A stretch of DNA of 64,000 nucleotides from Bacillota bacterium (lineage in GTDB: Bacteria > Bacillota > Clostridia > Peptostreptococcales > Anaerovoracaceae). The notes under the pieces are model-generated. The model had not been told where the DNA came from and did not search any database. It saw only the letters and a program-made list of their open reading frames with translations. Below, piece by piece: positions 44,186-52,861 of this stretch; the first letter of the stretch is position 1; the number at the start of each line of letters is the position of its first letter. The stretch lies in assembly GCA_017557505.1 (NCBI GenBank), contig JAFYYP010000005.1, positions 1 to 64,000 on the forward strand, in the 5' to 3' direction. A program made the position numbers and the translations under genes.

Positions 44186-44210
44186 ACACCCTGACTCTTC
44201 ATCAGGGTGT
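44186..44210 (-). terminator. Terminator resembling the tRNA-Lys anticodon arm
   Basis: ACACCCTGA / TCAGGGTGT hairpin, followed on the minus strand by TTTTTCC, ends the EamA-like gene. CTGACTCTT-ATCAGGGTGTCC here matches the anticodon arm and variable loop of the tRNA-Lys at 44817 at 21 of 22 positions, in the same orientation. Confidence 0.75.
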
Positions 44211-44218
44211 CCTGTTTG

Positions 44219-44644
44219 CTACTTATTGATGAAGTACAGCCCTATCAGGCAGATGAGTACTCCGGCGACCTTGGTCATCGTGATGGCTTCCTTGTAGAGC
44301 AGCGCGCCGATGAAGATCAGGATGACCGCCAGGAACGCGCTCTGCACGACGGCTGCCGTGCTCACGCTCCAGCCCGCGCGGTACGCATAGATGAACCCGA
44401 CTTCCAACCCGACCAGCACAAGACCGAGCACGAAAGGCGCCCAGTTCAGCTTGTGGTATTCCTGCAGGATGCTCGCGTTCCGGTTCAGGACGTGGAACAT
44501 GAGGAACGAAAAAACCGCACCCACGATATAGGTGACGGTAAGGGACGCAAAGGGGTCCATTCTCGTCGGAACCTCTTTGGCGCAGATCTGATAAAAGACG
44601 TTGGACAGTACGACCAGGCCGATCGGCCAGATATAATTGAACAT
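44219..44644 (-). CDS. Small EamA/DMT-type membrane transporter
   Basis: 141 residues from ATG 44642-44644 (MFNYIWPIGLVVL), with AGGAG upstream; a 53-residue longer frame has no ribosome site. Four to five hydrophobic helices form a single EamA half (SAFLAVILIFIGALLYKEAI; GVLICLIGLYFINK), so it should work as a dimer. Substrate unknown. Lies between the iron-sulfur operon and tRNA-Lys. Confidence 0.82.
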   Translation of the reverse strand: MFNYIWPIGLVVLSNVFYQICAKEVPTRMDPFASLTVTYIVGAVFSFLMFHVLNRNASILQEYHKLNWAPFVLGLVLVGLEVGFIYAYRAGWSVSTAAVVQSAFLAVILIFIGALLYKEAITMTKVAGVLICLIGLYFINK

Positions 44645-44769
44645 AGGCTTTCTCCTTCCTATTGTGGCCTCTACAACGGAAGGATCCCAGCCGTCTACAG
44701 GGCGAATTCCCTGCGATGAATATACTCTACTTGACCCGAAAAAAGTTGTCAAGTTTTTTCCTTTTATTA

Positions 44770-44798
44770 TTGACACTGCCTGGTTTCGATGGTAATAT
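44770..44798 (+). promoter_or_regulatory. tRNA-Lys promoter
   Basis: TTGACA (44770-44775) and TAATAT (44793-44798), 17 bp apart, 18 bp before the mature tRNA. Confidence 0.8.
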
Positions 44799-44816
44799 AT
44801 CACTTGCGTTTGATAT

Positions 44817-44892
44817 GCACCATTAGCTCAGCTGGTAGAGCACCTGACTCTTAATCAGGGTGTCCAGGGTTCGAGCCCCTGATGGTGTACCA
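44817..44892 (+). tRNA. tRNA-Lys (anticodon CTT)
   Basis: Full cloverleaf: acceptor GCACCAT / ATGGTGT, D arm with AGCTCAGCTGGTAGAGC, anticodon stem CCTGA/TCAGG with loop CTCTTAA (anticodon CTT), T arm with GGTTCGAGCCC, discriminator A and encoded CCA. Its 3' part from 44842 is the left attachment site of the element that follows. Confidence 0.97.
44842..44892 (+). repeat. attL, 51-bp direct repeat within tRNA-Lys
   Basis: Runs from the base before the anticodon stem to the CCA end. Identical to 56836-56886. Confidence 0.9.
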
Positions 44893-44906
44893 AGAACTGG
44901 CGATAA

Positions 44907-44934
44907 TACCTTGAAGCCTTAAAACTTCAAGGTA
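44907..44934 (+). terminator. tRNA-Lys terminator supplied by the element
   Basis: TACCTTGAAG / CTTCAAGGTA followed by TTTCGTTTTTTTT. It ends tRNA-Lys inside the element, replacing the host terminator now found beyond attR. Confidence 0.85.
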
Positions 44935-45005
44935 TTTCGTTTTTTTTGCCACTGACCGCAGACTACCTGATTTTTAGTGCTATTTTCAGAAATCAGGTGG
45001 TCTAA

Positions 45006-45950
45006 ATGAAGATAACTATTAACAGCTCTCTAACAACTTTTAAACTACTTTTCAACGACTTTCTAACTAGTTGTAAAGCAAAAGGTCTCTCGGAGAAAAC
45101 ACTTCAATCTTACGCATCTCACCTTAAATGTTTCGGTAAGTATCTCGATCTTGATACTCCCATCGAGGACTTGACTCAAAAGCACATCGAGGAGATGGTA
45201 AATAAGATGCGTGATAAGGGCTTGTCCCCAAACACTATCCAAAGTTATCTGCGAACAATGGCGTCTTTCTTCTCTTGGTGCCGTAGGAATGGCCTTTATA
45301 CGCCTCATATCGCCCAATACAGAGGCGTAGAGGTAATAAAGGACACTTATACCGATGAGGAGTTGAAAAGGCTCTTAAAAAAGCCAAATTTGAAAGAATG
45401 CTCTTTTTCGGAATATAGAAACTGGGTAATCATCAATCTTTTTCTTGATTGTGGTTGTCGCTCCGCGACTATCAGAGCAATAGAGATCCGAGATGTCGAT
45501 CTGGTTAAAGGTATGGTCGCTTATCGACACACCAAAAGCAGGAAGGTTCAGATCCTACCGCTTTCGTCAATGATGGTGTCCATCCTCCAAGAGTACCTCA
45601 GAATCAGAAGGGGCAATCCTGAGGATAAACTGTTCTGTTCGATCGAAGGGGAACCGATGACAGAGAGTTGTTTGAAAAGTGCTATCAGAGATTACAATTT
45701 AAGGAGAGGTGTGAGAAAGACCAGTTGTCATTTGTTCCGCCATTCATACGCAAAGCGATTTTTGTTGGATTGTGGTGGTGATGCCTTCGCTCTTCAACAC
45801 ATCTTAGGGCATTCAACTTTGGCAATGACAAAGCATTACTGTAATATCTACGATGCCGATCTTTTAAACAACTATAACGAACTGTCCCCTTTGGCAAAAC
45901 TTAGTGGTGTGGGTTCTATAAAAAAGGCAGACATCCAGAAGAGAAGATAA
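45006..45950 (+). CDS. Tyrosine recombinase/integrase
   Basis: 314 residues. SAM-like N-terminal domain (YASHLKCFGKYLDLDT) and catalytic domain with R (CGCRSATIRAIEI), K (HTKSRKVQILPL), HxxR (SCHLFRHSYAKRF) and H..Y (LGHSTLAMTKHYCNIYD). XerC-like. Directly downstream of the tRNA attachment site, as expected for the integrase of a tRNA-targeting element. AGGTGG precedes the ATG. Closed by a long hairpin. Confidence 0.93.
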   Translation: MKITINSSLTTFKLLFNDFLTSCKAKGLSEKTLQSYASHLKCFGKYLDLDTPIEDLTQKHIEEMVNKMRDKGLSPNTIQSYLRTMASFFSWCRRNGLYTPHIAQYRGVEVIKDTYTDEELKRLLKKPNLKECSFSEYRNWVIINLFLDCGCRSATIRAIEIRDVDLVKGMVAYRHTKSRKVQILPLSSMMVSILQEYLRIRRGNPEDKLFCSIEGEPMTESCLKSAIRDYNLRRGVRKTSCHLFRHSYAKRFLLDCGGDAFALQHILGHSTLAMTKHYCNIYDADLLNNYNELSPLAKLSGVGSIKKADIQKRR

Positions 45951-45951
45951 A

Positions 45952-45996
45952 AAGAAGGGGCAAATCTCACAATGTTGGTGAGATTTGCCCCTTCTT
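45952..45996. terminator. Long bidirectional terminator hairpin
   Basis: A 19-bp perfect stem around a 7-nt loop lies directly after the integrase stop and overlaps the last two bases of the convergent small gene; A/T runs on both sides. Confidence 0.85.
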
Positions 45997-46243
45997 AGAT
46001 TTCCTTTGCTATTTCAGACACGAACCTTATCCCATTTATAAATCCCCATAGTTCAGCAGCCTCTTTCAGATCCATAATCGCAGCGGTTCCCGCATCATTC
46101 TCTTCCAGATCCTTATGTTCCAGATCCAAAAGGACTTCGAGAGCATCCACTTTTTCTGTGAGCCAATCGGGCCAATCCTTTACGCCATTCAATTCGCCAT
46201 TGAGATAATAAAATAAGATTGAGTTAAGTAAAATAGGCATCAT
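45995..46243 (-). CDS. Small acidic hypothetical protein
   Basis: 82 residues, ATG with GGAGGTT upstream. Acidic and helical (DWLTEKVDALEVLLDLEHKDL; DLKEAAELWGFINGIRFVSE). I do not recognise the family. It is transcribed toward the integrase and ends in the shared terminator; a role in controlling excision is only a guess from position. Confidence 0.65.
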   Translation of the reverse strand: MMPILLNSILFYYLNGELNGVKDWPDWLTEKVDALEVLLDLEHKDLEENDAGTAAIMDLKEAAELWGFINGIRFVSEIAKEI

Positions 46244-46325
46244 AACAACCTCCTCTGATTGTTATGATGCCTAAGAAAATGCTGAAACGATTAAAAGGTG
46301 TCGCTTTTAATGAAAATGGTGTCAC

Positions 46326-47414
46326 TTAATACATTGAGCGTATTTTGTCTAAATAATCTTTATACTGTTCCGCTACTTCTGGCGTTTCTATCTTTATTCG
46401 CCTTCCAAATCCACTAACCCACGCAAAGAATTGATTACTTATCTCAATGTCTGTGATGACTATAAAATGTCTGTCATCTTTTTTAGCATAAAAAGCATTC
46501 TTTGTACCAAATCGATCAATCGCAGTGTCCAAAAGTCCATTGGTAAAGGTCAATTGAACCTTCTTCTTTTCACCGCCGAACATACCGAACACTCTTTGTG
46601 TGTAAGTATCAAGATCGAGGGTCTTAAATACTTCGGCTCCCTCTCTGGGTTCGTTAGTAAAAGAGAGGTTCTTCATCCTATCCACACGATAAGTTCTCAT
46701 TTCCTGCGAGGTATCATCAAAAGACAGCAGATAGTAATTGCCATCATTGATGATGAGGTGGTAAGGACTGACTTTATACTTGCGGTGGCGTTCAACTAGT
46801 TTCTCTACATCTCCGATTTCGTGTGTCAGATAGCTGAATGTCACTTTTTCAGGTGTGTGCGGTTCCCCATCCAACTGCCTAGACATTGCGTCTCTGAGCA
46901 GGCTTATGTTGTTCAACACTGACTTGTTGAGAGTCTTAACACGATCGACAACGACAGCATCGTGCTTTATTTTTTCTGCTTGCTGCTCGCTAACAAATTC
47001 GCAAACGATATCGGACAATCTATTCGCTTGTCCTTGTGGAATAAACTTCGCAGCATAAACACATTCTGCGAGAAGCCGAATATCGTTCAGGTCATAATGG
47101 CGTTGCTGAACATAAAAGCCTTTTCGAGGTTTATAAACAACTGTTTTCAGTGTCTCGTCATCCCCGATCATCTCTTCCGCTTCATCAATCGAACACCCTT
47201 CCTCTAACATCAACAGGGCTTTGTTAATCTCTTCGATGTCGCGATAAATAGACCTTCTCTCCGCATAAATCCCACAGTCTTTTAGATACTCTACGATTTC
47301 GTATGCGGTGACAGGATTATCCTCGTCGGTATATTTTAGAAGATATTGAAGAACAATGTAGGGTTTAATCTTTTGATTTGGTTGCCTGCCTTTTAAACTT
47401 TTTTCGACTTTCAT
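46326..47414 (-). CDS. WYL-domain transcriptional regulator
   Basis: 362 residues. N-terminal winged HTH (about 18-80: AYEIVEYLKDCGIYAERRSI), a WYL domain (about 180-260: SPYHLIINDGNYYLLSFDD, TYRVDRMKNLSF) and a C-terminal WCX-like region. WYL regulators often sit beside anti-phage genes and respond to nucleic-acid ligands. It is divergent from the type IIG gene with 105 bp between them, so it probably controls that promoter and its own. AGTAT-CA-ATACT at 47432-47443 is a possible operator. Confidence 0.9.
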   Translation of the reverse strand: MKVEKSLKGRQPNQKIKPYIVLQYLLKYTDEDNPVTAYEIVEYLKDCGIYAERRSIYRDIEEINKALLMLEEGCSIDEAEEMIGDDETLKTVVYKPRKGFYVQQRHYDLNDIRLLAECVYAAKFIPQGQANRLSDIVCEFVSEQQAEKIKHDAVVVDRVKTLNKSVLNNISLLRDAMSRQLDGEPHTPEKVTFSYLTHEIGDVEKLVERHRKYKVSPYHLIINDGNYYLLSFDDTSQEMRTYRVDRMKNLSFTNEPREGAEVFKTLDLDTYTQRVFGMFGGEKKKVQLTFTNGLLDTAIDRFGTKNAFYAKKDDRHFIVITDIEISNQFFAWVSGFGRRIKIETPEVAEQYKDYLDKIRSMY

Positions 47415-47452
47415 TTTCTTGGACTCTAATTAGTATCAATACTCCTTATATT

Positions 47453-47481
47453 TTGACTATTCTATCACAAAACTGTATTAT
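47453..47481 (+). promoter_or_regulatory. Promoter of the type IIG gene
   Basis: TTGACT (47453-47458) and TATTAT (47476-47481), 17 bp apart, 38 bp before the ATG. Confidence 0.7.
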
Positions 47482-47519
47482 AAATAAAACATTACATCTC
47501 AGTTTTATCAAGGTTTAAT

Positions 47520-50500
47520 ATGTTTAATAAAAGACTAATAGACAATCGCATGCAACACTTCACTCGAAATGATGTTCCAGATTTTGAGTCGAAATGGACT
47601 AGAATTAAAAAGTGGAAAAAATCTTGTGATGTAGGAAATCTTGAAAAAACCAAGGAAACACAAATTCAAGGTTTGTTTATGTCGCAAATATTTGATGAGG
47701 TACTTGGCTATGATACAGCGACAAGCACCGATACAGATGTTTACAACCAAAAGCAAGAGTTGAATAGCACTTTAGATAATACCGAAGCAGATGGGGGGCT
47801 TGGTTTTTTTTCAGATATTAGCAATATTAGAGATGTTAGAGCAGTAATTGAATTGAAAGATGCCACAACAAATTTAGATAAAAAGCAATCTCGAGTTCGA
47901 AACTTAACGCCTGTTGAACAGGGTTTTACTTACGCAAATAAAAATGGATCAAAGTGTGGTTGGGTAATTATATCGAATTTCCTTGAAACACGTTTGTATA
48001 AAAATGTTTCCTCGCTTGAATACGAGTCTTTTGATATTAGAAAGATGGATGATGAGCAGGAATTTTTGAGGTTCTATTACTTTTTATCTAAAGATCATCT
48101 AATTGAAAGACACGGAAAATCGTTAATCGATGAGTTATATATCGAAAACGAAGAAATGGGTCTTGAAATCTCAAACAATTTTTACAGCGATTATAAACAA
48201 ATCAGATTATCGCTCTTTCAAGATTTGATAGAGCACAATGAGAACTATGACAAAATACTTTTGTTTGAGAAGGCTCAAAAAATAATGGATAGGTTTATAT
48301 TCATTTGCTTTTGTGAAGATTGTGGATTGCTTCCGCAAAATATCTTTAGAACAACAGTTCAAACAGCATCACATAGTTTCAGTAAATCAAAAACAAAGAT
48401 CTGGGATGAACTACTAGGTTTATTTGATTCGATTGATAAAGGCAATCCACCCATGCATATCAACCAGTATAACGGTGGTTTGTTTAGAGAAGATCCTGAA
48501 CTGGATTCTTTGGCTGTTTCCAATGATGTTTTAGAGTCATTTTTGAAGTTGGCAGAATATGATTTTGGGAGCGAATTAAATGTAAACATTCTTGGACAAA
48601 TATTTGAGCAAAGCATCTCGGATGTGGAACAGATCAAAGCAGAGATCAATGGAGATGTGATCAATGGTAAGGGGAAGCAGAAAGAGGATGGTATTTTTTA
48701 TACACCTTACTATGTAACCCGATTTATTGTTGAAAATACTATTGGCAAATATCTATCTGAGAAACAGAAACAAATCAAACTTGACATTTTTAAAAACGGA
48801 ACATTTAAGGCAACTGTAAAGAAAAAGTCCACAAAGAAGAATGTTACTATTTCTCTCGATAGGTGGGAGGACTTATTAGATGAATCAGCCTATAATACTG
48901 AAGAGGAAAAGTTACATTATGAGGCTGTACGACAACTTCATCAATTGTATTGGAACCAATATGAAGAAGTACTAAAAAACATAAAAATCTGCGATCCTTC
49001 ATGCGGAAGTGGAGCCTTCTTGAATCAATGCTTCGATTATTTGAATCAGGAAATGAACCATGTGTTAGACATGAAATTTGAGTTTGATCCACAAACAACG
49101 GTATTTGATATCAACAAGCAGATTTTACAAAACAACCTTTATGGGGTTGATCTGAATCCAGAGAGCGTAGAAATTACCAAACTTGCATTGTGGCTAAAAA
49201 CAGCAAAAAGGGATCAGCTGTTAACGTCGCTAGACGATAACATCAAGGTTGGGAATTCTATCATCAATGATGGAACTGTCGTTAGAAATCCTTTTGACTG
49301 GTCAAAAGAATTTTCTGATGTATTTGACAATGGTGGATTCGACATTATTATAGGTAATCCACCATATGGGGCAAAATTGTCAGATAGCGAAAAGTCTTAT
49401 CTAACAAAGAATTATGAGACAACTGAGTATAACTATGACACATATAAAACGTTTATGGAACTTGGCATGTCTCTACTTAAAACAGATGGCTATCTTGGAT
49501 ATATTACTCCTAGCACATATTTTGTTTTAGAAAAAGGAGCGACAAAACTACGCAAACTATTATTTGAACAATCCCAACTTGTAATAATGGCTGAGTTGTT
49601 TAATGTATTCAAGGCTGCGATTGTTGAAACTGCAATTTCAATCTATAAGAAGCATCAACCTGATAATAACTACTCATTTAACGTTATTACCGTACCTCGC
49701 AAAACTGCTTTATCATCGACATTCGTCAATGATGGTGTAATAACACAGTTTACCTATAATGATTTAGTATCTAAAGAGAACTATGTTTTTAACTATTATG
49801 CTACAGAGGAGAAAGAAGCATTAAGAAATAAAATTTACAAAGATGCTTTGTTGCTTGGTGATTTATTAACTGTTACAACTGGCGTAAAACCATACCAAGT
49901 CGGAAAAGGAGAACCTCCACAAACAAAAGAGATTGTTGCAAGCAAACCATTCAACTCAAGTACCAGGATTGACGACTCATACCTTCCTTATATGAAGTCT
50001 GGAGATGTTCAGCCTTTTACCAATGCGTGGCGTAAAGAGTATATCAGTTACGGAAAATGGCTTGCAGAGGCAAATGATGAAGTTATACTCCAGAAAGAGA
50101 AGTTATTAGTACGTCAAACAGGAGATTATCCAATTGCATCTTATTTTGACGAAATAGTAATGGGAAACAACTCATTACATTTCATTTACTATAAAGATAA
50201 TCGTGAAATTGATTTAAAATATGCACTAGGGTTACTTAATTCAAGATTGTATAAATGGCTATACCAATATGATTACTTTCACATGGTCGGTAAGCCACTA
50301 GCATGCGTGAAAAAAGTGTTCCTAGACAGAATGCCCGTTAAGGGAATTGATAATCAAGAGGAAATCATCCGTATTTCAAACGATCTTCTTGAATTATGCC
50401 AAAAAAGATTTGATTTACACAACCAATTTGTAAACTATATTGAACAAACATATGCTCCGAAAAGTGTTTCAGATAATCTATTTTATTTTTTCCGTATACC

Positions 50501-50708
50501 TTACAACGCCTTTATTCAGGAATTAAAAAAGCAAAAAGTTCATTTAACTGATGCTCAAAAAATATCACTATTACAAGTGTTTAATGAGTATACAGAAGGA
50601 ATCGTTACACTTAGTAAGATAATCTCAGTACGCTATAAATGCCTTAATGAGTCTATCTATAAAGCATTTGATTTAAATCCAGAAGAGATAAGTATTATAG
50701 AGAAATAA
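47520..50708 (+). CDS. Type IIG restriction-modification enzyme (Eco57I-type methylase fused to nuclease and specificity domains)
   Basis: 1062 residues. N-terminal PD-(D/E)xK-like nuclease: VIELKDATTNLD with Glu and Lys around residues 111-113. Adenine methyltransferase in the centre: SAM motif DPSCGSGAFL at about 491 and catalytic NPPYG at about 612, with YGVDLNPESVEITKLALWLK between. C-terminal TaqI-like target-recognition region (YHMVGKPLACVKKVFLDRMP). One polypeptide thus cuts and methylates, a self-contained defence module. It is the most AT-rich gene of the window, unlike even its element neighbours, suggesting separate acquisition. Confidence 0.9.
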   Translation: MFNKRLIDNRMQHFTRNDVPDFESKWTRIKKWKKSCDVGNLEKTKETQIQGLFMSQIFDEVLGYDTATSTDTDVYNQKQELNSTLDNTEADGGLGFFSDISNIRDVRAVIELKDATTNLDKKQSRVRNLTPVEQGFTYANKNGSKCGWVIISNFLETRLYKNVSSLEYESFDIRKMDDEQEFLRFYYFLSKDHLIERHGKSLIDELYIENEEMGLEISNNFYSDYKQIRLSLFQDLIEHNENYDKILLFEKAQKIMDRFIFICFCEDCGLLPQNIFRTTVQTASHSFSKSKTKIWDELLGLFDSIDKGNPPMHINQYNGGLFREDPELDSLAVSNDVLESFLKLAEYDFGSELNVNILGQIFEQSISDVEQIKAEINGDVINGKGKQKEDGIFYTPYYVTRFIVENTIGKYLSEKQKQIKLDIFKNGTFKATVKKKSTKKNVTISLDRWEDLLDESAYNTEEEKLHYEAVRQLHQLYWNQYEEVLKNIKICDPSCGSGAFLNQCFDYLNQEMNHVLDMKFEFDPQTTVFDINKQILQNNLYGVDLNPESVEITKLALWLKTAKRDQLLTSLDDNIKVGNSIINDGTVVRNPFDWSKEFSDVFDNGGFDIIIGNPPYGAKLSDSEKSYLTKNYETTEYNYDTYKTFMELGMSLLKTDGYLGYITPSTYFVLEKGATKLRKLLFEQSQLVIMAELFNVFKAAIVETAISIYKKHQPDNNYSFNVITVPRKTALSSTFVNDGVITQFTYNDLVSKENYVFNYYATEEKEALRNKIYKDALLLGDLLTVTTGVKPYQVGKGEPPQTKEIVASKPFNSSTRIDDSYLPYMKSGDVQPFTNAWRKEYISYGKWLAEANDEVILQKEKLLVRQTGDYPIASYFDEIVMGNNSLHFIYYKDNREIDLKYALGLLNSRLYKWLYQYDYFHMVGKPLACVKKVFLDRMPVKGIDNQEEIIRISNDLLELCQKRFDLHNQFVNYIEQTYAPKSVSDNLFYFFRIPYNAFIQELKKQKVHLTDAQKISLLQVFNEYTEGIVTLSKIISVRYKCLNESIYKAFDLNPEEISIIEK

Positions 50709-50734
50709 AGTTCCTACTTAGGAACTTTATTTCT
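50701..50734. terminator. Bidirectional terminator between type IIG and resolvase genes
   Basis: A 14-bp perfect stem (AGAAATAAAGTTCC and its complement) with a 6-nt loop covers both convergent stop codons. Confidence 0.85.
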
Positions 50735-51280
50735 ATATAGTGTACTTTTACTTATTCCAGTTAATGCCTCAACTTCTTTATAACTATTTCCAGAAGCAAG
50801 AAGATCGAGGGCGTGATTGATTTGAGTTTGGCTGTATTTTAGTGGCCTGCCTTCTCTGAAATTAGGGTTTTGCTTTGCTATGGTTTTCCCGCTCTGAGTT
50901 CTCTCTACTATCATCCCTCGTTCATATTCAGCAAAAGCCAGAAGGACAGTAAGGATTAGGTTGCCTGTGAGCGTGTCCTCAATCATCCCCATATTGAGGA
51001 TGTTGACCTTAACTCCTCTGGCAAACAAATCTCTAATTGTTTGGACCCCTTCAATTGCGGACCTCGCAAACCTATCCAACTTACATACTACCAGAACATC
51101 GCCTGCGGTCAGCCGCTTCAGCAACTCACTAAACTGCGGTCTATCCATCGTCTTACCTGTATAGGCTTCCTCTATAATTTCATCGCATCCATATTGCTGT
51201 AATGCTTCCATCTGGCTTTCCAGACTGTTTCCATCTTTCCCCTGTGTGATAGTTGATACTCTCGCATACCCATAAACCAT
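50714..51280 (-). CDS. Serine recombinase (resolvase/invertase)
   Basis: 188 residues. Catalytic domain [19 protein letters not shown] with nucleophile Ser9 or Ser10, [20 protein letters not shown], and [18 protein letters not shown]-terminal HTH ([18 protein letters not shown]). Small resolvase/invertase type, not a large serine integrase. Could resolve dimers or invert DNA; no obvious inverted sites flank a coding segment nearby. Confidence 0.9.
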   Translation of the reverse strand: MVYGYARVSTITQGKDGNSLESQMEALQQYGCDEIIEEAYTGKTMDRPQFSELLKRLTAGDVLVVCKLDRFARSAIEGVQTIRDLFARGVKVNILNMGMIEDTLTGNLILTVLLAFAEYERGMIVERTQSGKTIAKQNPNFREGRPLKYSQTQINHALDLLASGNSYKEVEALTGISKSTLYRNKVPK

Positions 51281-51388
51281 ACTTTTCTCCTCCCACTTTT
51301 GGCATTAAGTTATGACACCGCTCAAACCCTTGATAATTGAACCCCTTGGTTTGCGTGCCATATCTTTTAAGTTTTGATACTCGCCAAC

Positions 51389-51583
51389 TTATTTGTAGTT
51401 ATTTGCTCTGAACAAATCTTTTGTTTCGTCATCAATGTAGAGTTTAACTTCATCCCATTCAGCGATGGCGTGCTCCTCATCAACTTGGATGATTTCGCAG
51501 ATGTAGTCCCACTTGCCATCAAAGTCCTCTCCATAGTAATGGACCTTATCGCCAACTTTGAGGCTTCTCCAATTCCTTAACAT
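51389..51583 (-). CDS. Small hypothetical protein
   Basis: 64 residues from ATG 51581-51583, which puts AAGGAG 8 bp upstream; two earlier in-frame ATG positions are badly spaced. Acidic, beta-rich (LKVGDKVHYYGEDFDGKWDY, IIQVDEEHAIAEWDEVKLYI), resembling short SH3-like or KOW-like proteins. Function unknown. Follows the coiled-coil gene by 77 bp. Confidence 0.6.
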   Translation of the reverse strand: MLRNWRSLKVGDKVHYYGEDFDGKWDYICEIIQVDEEHAIAEWDEVKLYIDDETKDLFRANNYK

Positions 51584-51660
51584 CTTCATTGCTCCTTTGC
51601 GGTCCCTGCCTATCGGCTGCGGGGAGGCAGTTTCCCGCACTCCCCATTGTCTTGTTTTTC

Positions 51661-51939
51661 TTACGCAATGCTGAACCGCTTGCTTGCGACTTCCTTGGTG
51701 TAGGCTTTGTAGAGTTCCTCACCGAACACTTCCTTGAACCTCTTGGTGTCAAATCTGGTGGTGAGGACACTGGTGAAGCGGACGATGTGGCTACCGATTT
51801 CCAGTTCTTCTGTTTCTCTTGCGTTCATCTCGCCCTTGATGTTGTTGCGGATCTCTTCGGCTTCGGCTTTGAGTTCTTCAATCATTGCTTCGTATTCGAT
51901 GAGGTTTTCGATCTGTCTGAGAAGTTCGTTAGTTGCCAT
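51661..51939 (-). CDS. Small coiled-coil protein, Gp157-like
   Basis: 92 residues. N-terminal coiled coil (about 5-40) then a conserved-looking end TTRFDTKRFKEVFGEELYKA...SKRFSIA. The same layout is seen in small phage and element proteins (Gp157-like), but I cannot prove membership. First gene behind the operator-bearing promoter at 51993-52020, so probably repressed by the divergent XRE protein. Confidence 0.65.
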   Translation of the reverse strand: MATNELLRQIENLIEYEAMIEELKAEAEEIRNNIKGEMNARETEELEIGSHIVRFTSVLTTRFDTKRFKEVFGEELYKAYTKEVASKRFSIA

Positions 51940-51994
51940 TTTGTTTATCTCCTTTGCTTTTGGAACTTTGTTGTATCTTCTTGATGATTTAATT

Positions 51995-52050
51995 ATACAC
52001 CATTATTGGTGTATGTCAAGAGAAATATACATTTTTTTTAGTGTATATTT
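51995..52050. promoter_or_regulatory. Divergent promoters with two dyad operators
   Basis: Dyad 1: ATACACCA-TTAT-TGGTGTAT (51995-52014), overlapping the minus-strand TATAAT and its spacer (TTGACA at about 52013-52018 complement). Dyad 2: AAATATACA-N10-TGTATATTT (52023-52050), just upstream of TATACT (52064-52069) for the XRE gene. Both share TATACA half-sites, as expected for one repressor. Confidence 0.7.
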
Positions 52051-52097
52051 TATTTCTTTGTGTTATACTGTTTTTATAAAGACAGGAGATTAGACTT

Positions 52098-52331
52098 ATG
52101 GCTTTAACTTGGAAGATTGATGTGTTAGATGCCCTAAAAGAAAAAGGCATTACGACATACGCTATGCGTAAGTTAGTAAAAAAGGAGGATCGCTTGGGTG
52201 AGTCAGCAATCCAGAAATTGAGAAATGGGGAGGGGCTTGGTTGGGATAACATTGAGCGTCTCTGTAAATTGCTTGAATGCCAGCCCGCAGATCTAATGGA
52301 GTATATTCCAGAAGAGACGAAAGAAGAATAG
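52098..52331 (+). CDS. XRE/Cro-CI type regulator
   Basis: 77 residues, a single helix-turn-helix of the YozG-like class: TYAMRKLVKKEDRLGESAIQ, KLRNGEGLGWDNIERLCKLL, ECQPADLMEYIPEE. Likely represses its own promoter and the divergent 51939 operon through the two dyads. AGGAG lies 10 bp before the ATG. Confidence 0.88.
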   Translation: MALTWKIDVLDALKEKGITTYAMRKLVKKEDRLGESAIQKLRNGEGLGWDNIERLCKLLECQPADLMEYIPEETKEE

Positions 52332-52466
52332 GGGCGTACCCTTTTGGGAAAAATCCCGCGATTTTCGCTCTTTGCGGTTTAGTGTGGATCAAACTCCCAC
52401 GAAGCCGTATTTCTCTTTGGAAATCGGATGATAAGGGCATTATAAAGTGTTGTGAGGTGGATTAGT

Positions 52467-52859
52467 ATGAAAAGAATGACTAACATTGATGAGTATATGT
52501 CAGTACTCCAAAATTCGTTCATCTTGATCCTTATGGCAAAAGATGATTTGGAAATAGTCACATCAACAGATTTGTTATCAAAACTTGAGACAGTTTCAGA
52601 AAAATACACTAAGTATGATTTTTATATTGCAGACATCGAGAATTTGATGGATGTCGCTGAAGCTTTTGGATTATTCGATGCACCCATTCTTCTCGCTATA
52701 TCTAAGGGAGAAGTGCTTGATGCTGATGAATGCGGTTATTATGATAGGTTTAGTGCCTCAACAGGAGAAGAGGTCTTTAATCTTACAAATCTTCCTGATC
52801 GATTGGACGAGTTTGTAGAGAACATAGAGCAAACCTTATATAATTTGAGCAATAAATAA
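52467..52859 (+). CDS. Thioredoxin-fold-like protein lacking CxxC
   Basis: 130 residues from ATG 52467, which has GAGGTGG 6 bp upstream. The order FILILMAKDDLEIVTSTDLL - EKYTKYDFYIADIEN - LFDAPILLAISKGEVLD follows the thioredoxin fold, with a cis-proline-like DAPI, but the CxxC site is replaced by DDLEI, so it would not be redox active. Similarity is by pattern only. Starts 135 bp after the XRE gene. Confidence 0.6.
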   Translation: MKRMTNIDEYMSVLQNSFILILMAKDDLEIVTSTDLLSKLETVSEKYTKYDFYIADIENLMDVAEAFGLFDAPILLAISKGEVLDADECGYYDRFSASTGEEVFNLTNLPDRLDEFVENIEQTLYNLSNK

Positions 52860-52861
52860 AA

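Noticed and set aside
44190..44212. A second, partial tRNA gene
   Set aside because: Only the anticodon arm and variable loop are matched; acceptor, D and T arms are missing and the stem is extended like a terminator.
50714..51280. Resolvase as part of an invertible switch
   Set aside because: I found no inverted repeat pair around a promoter or coding segment near it that would mark an invertible region.
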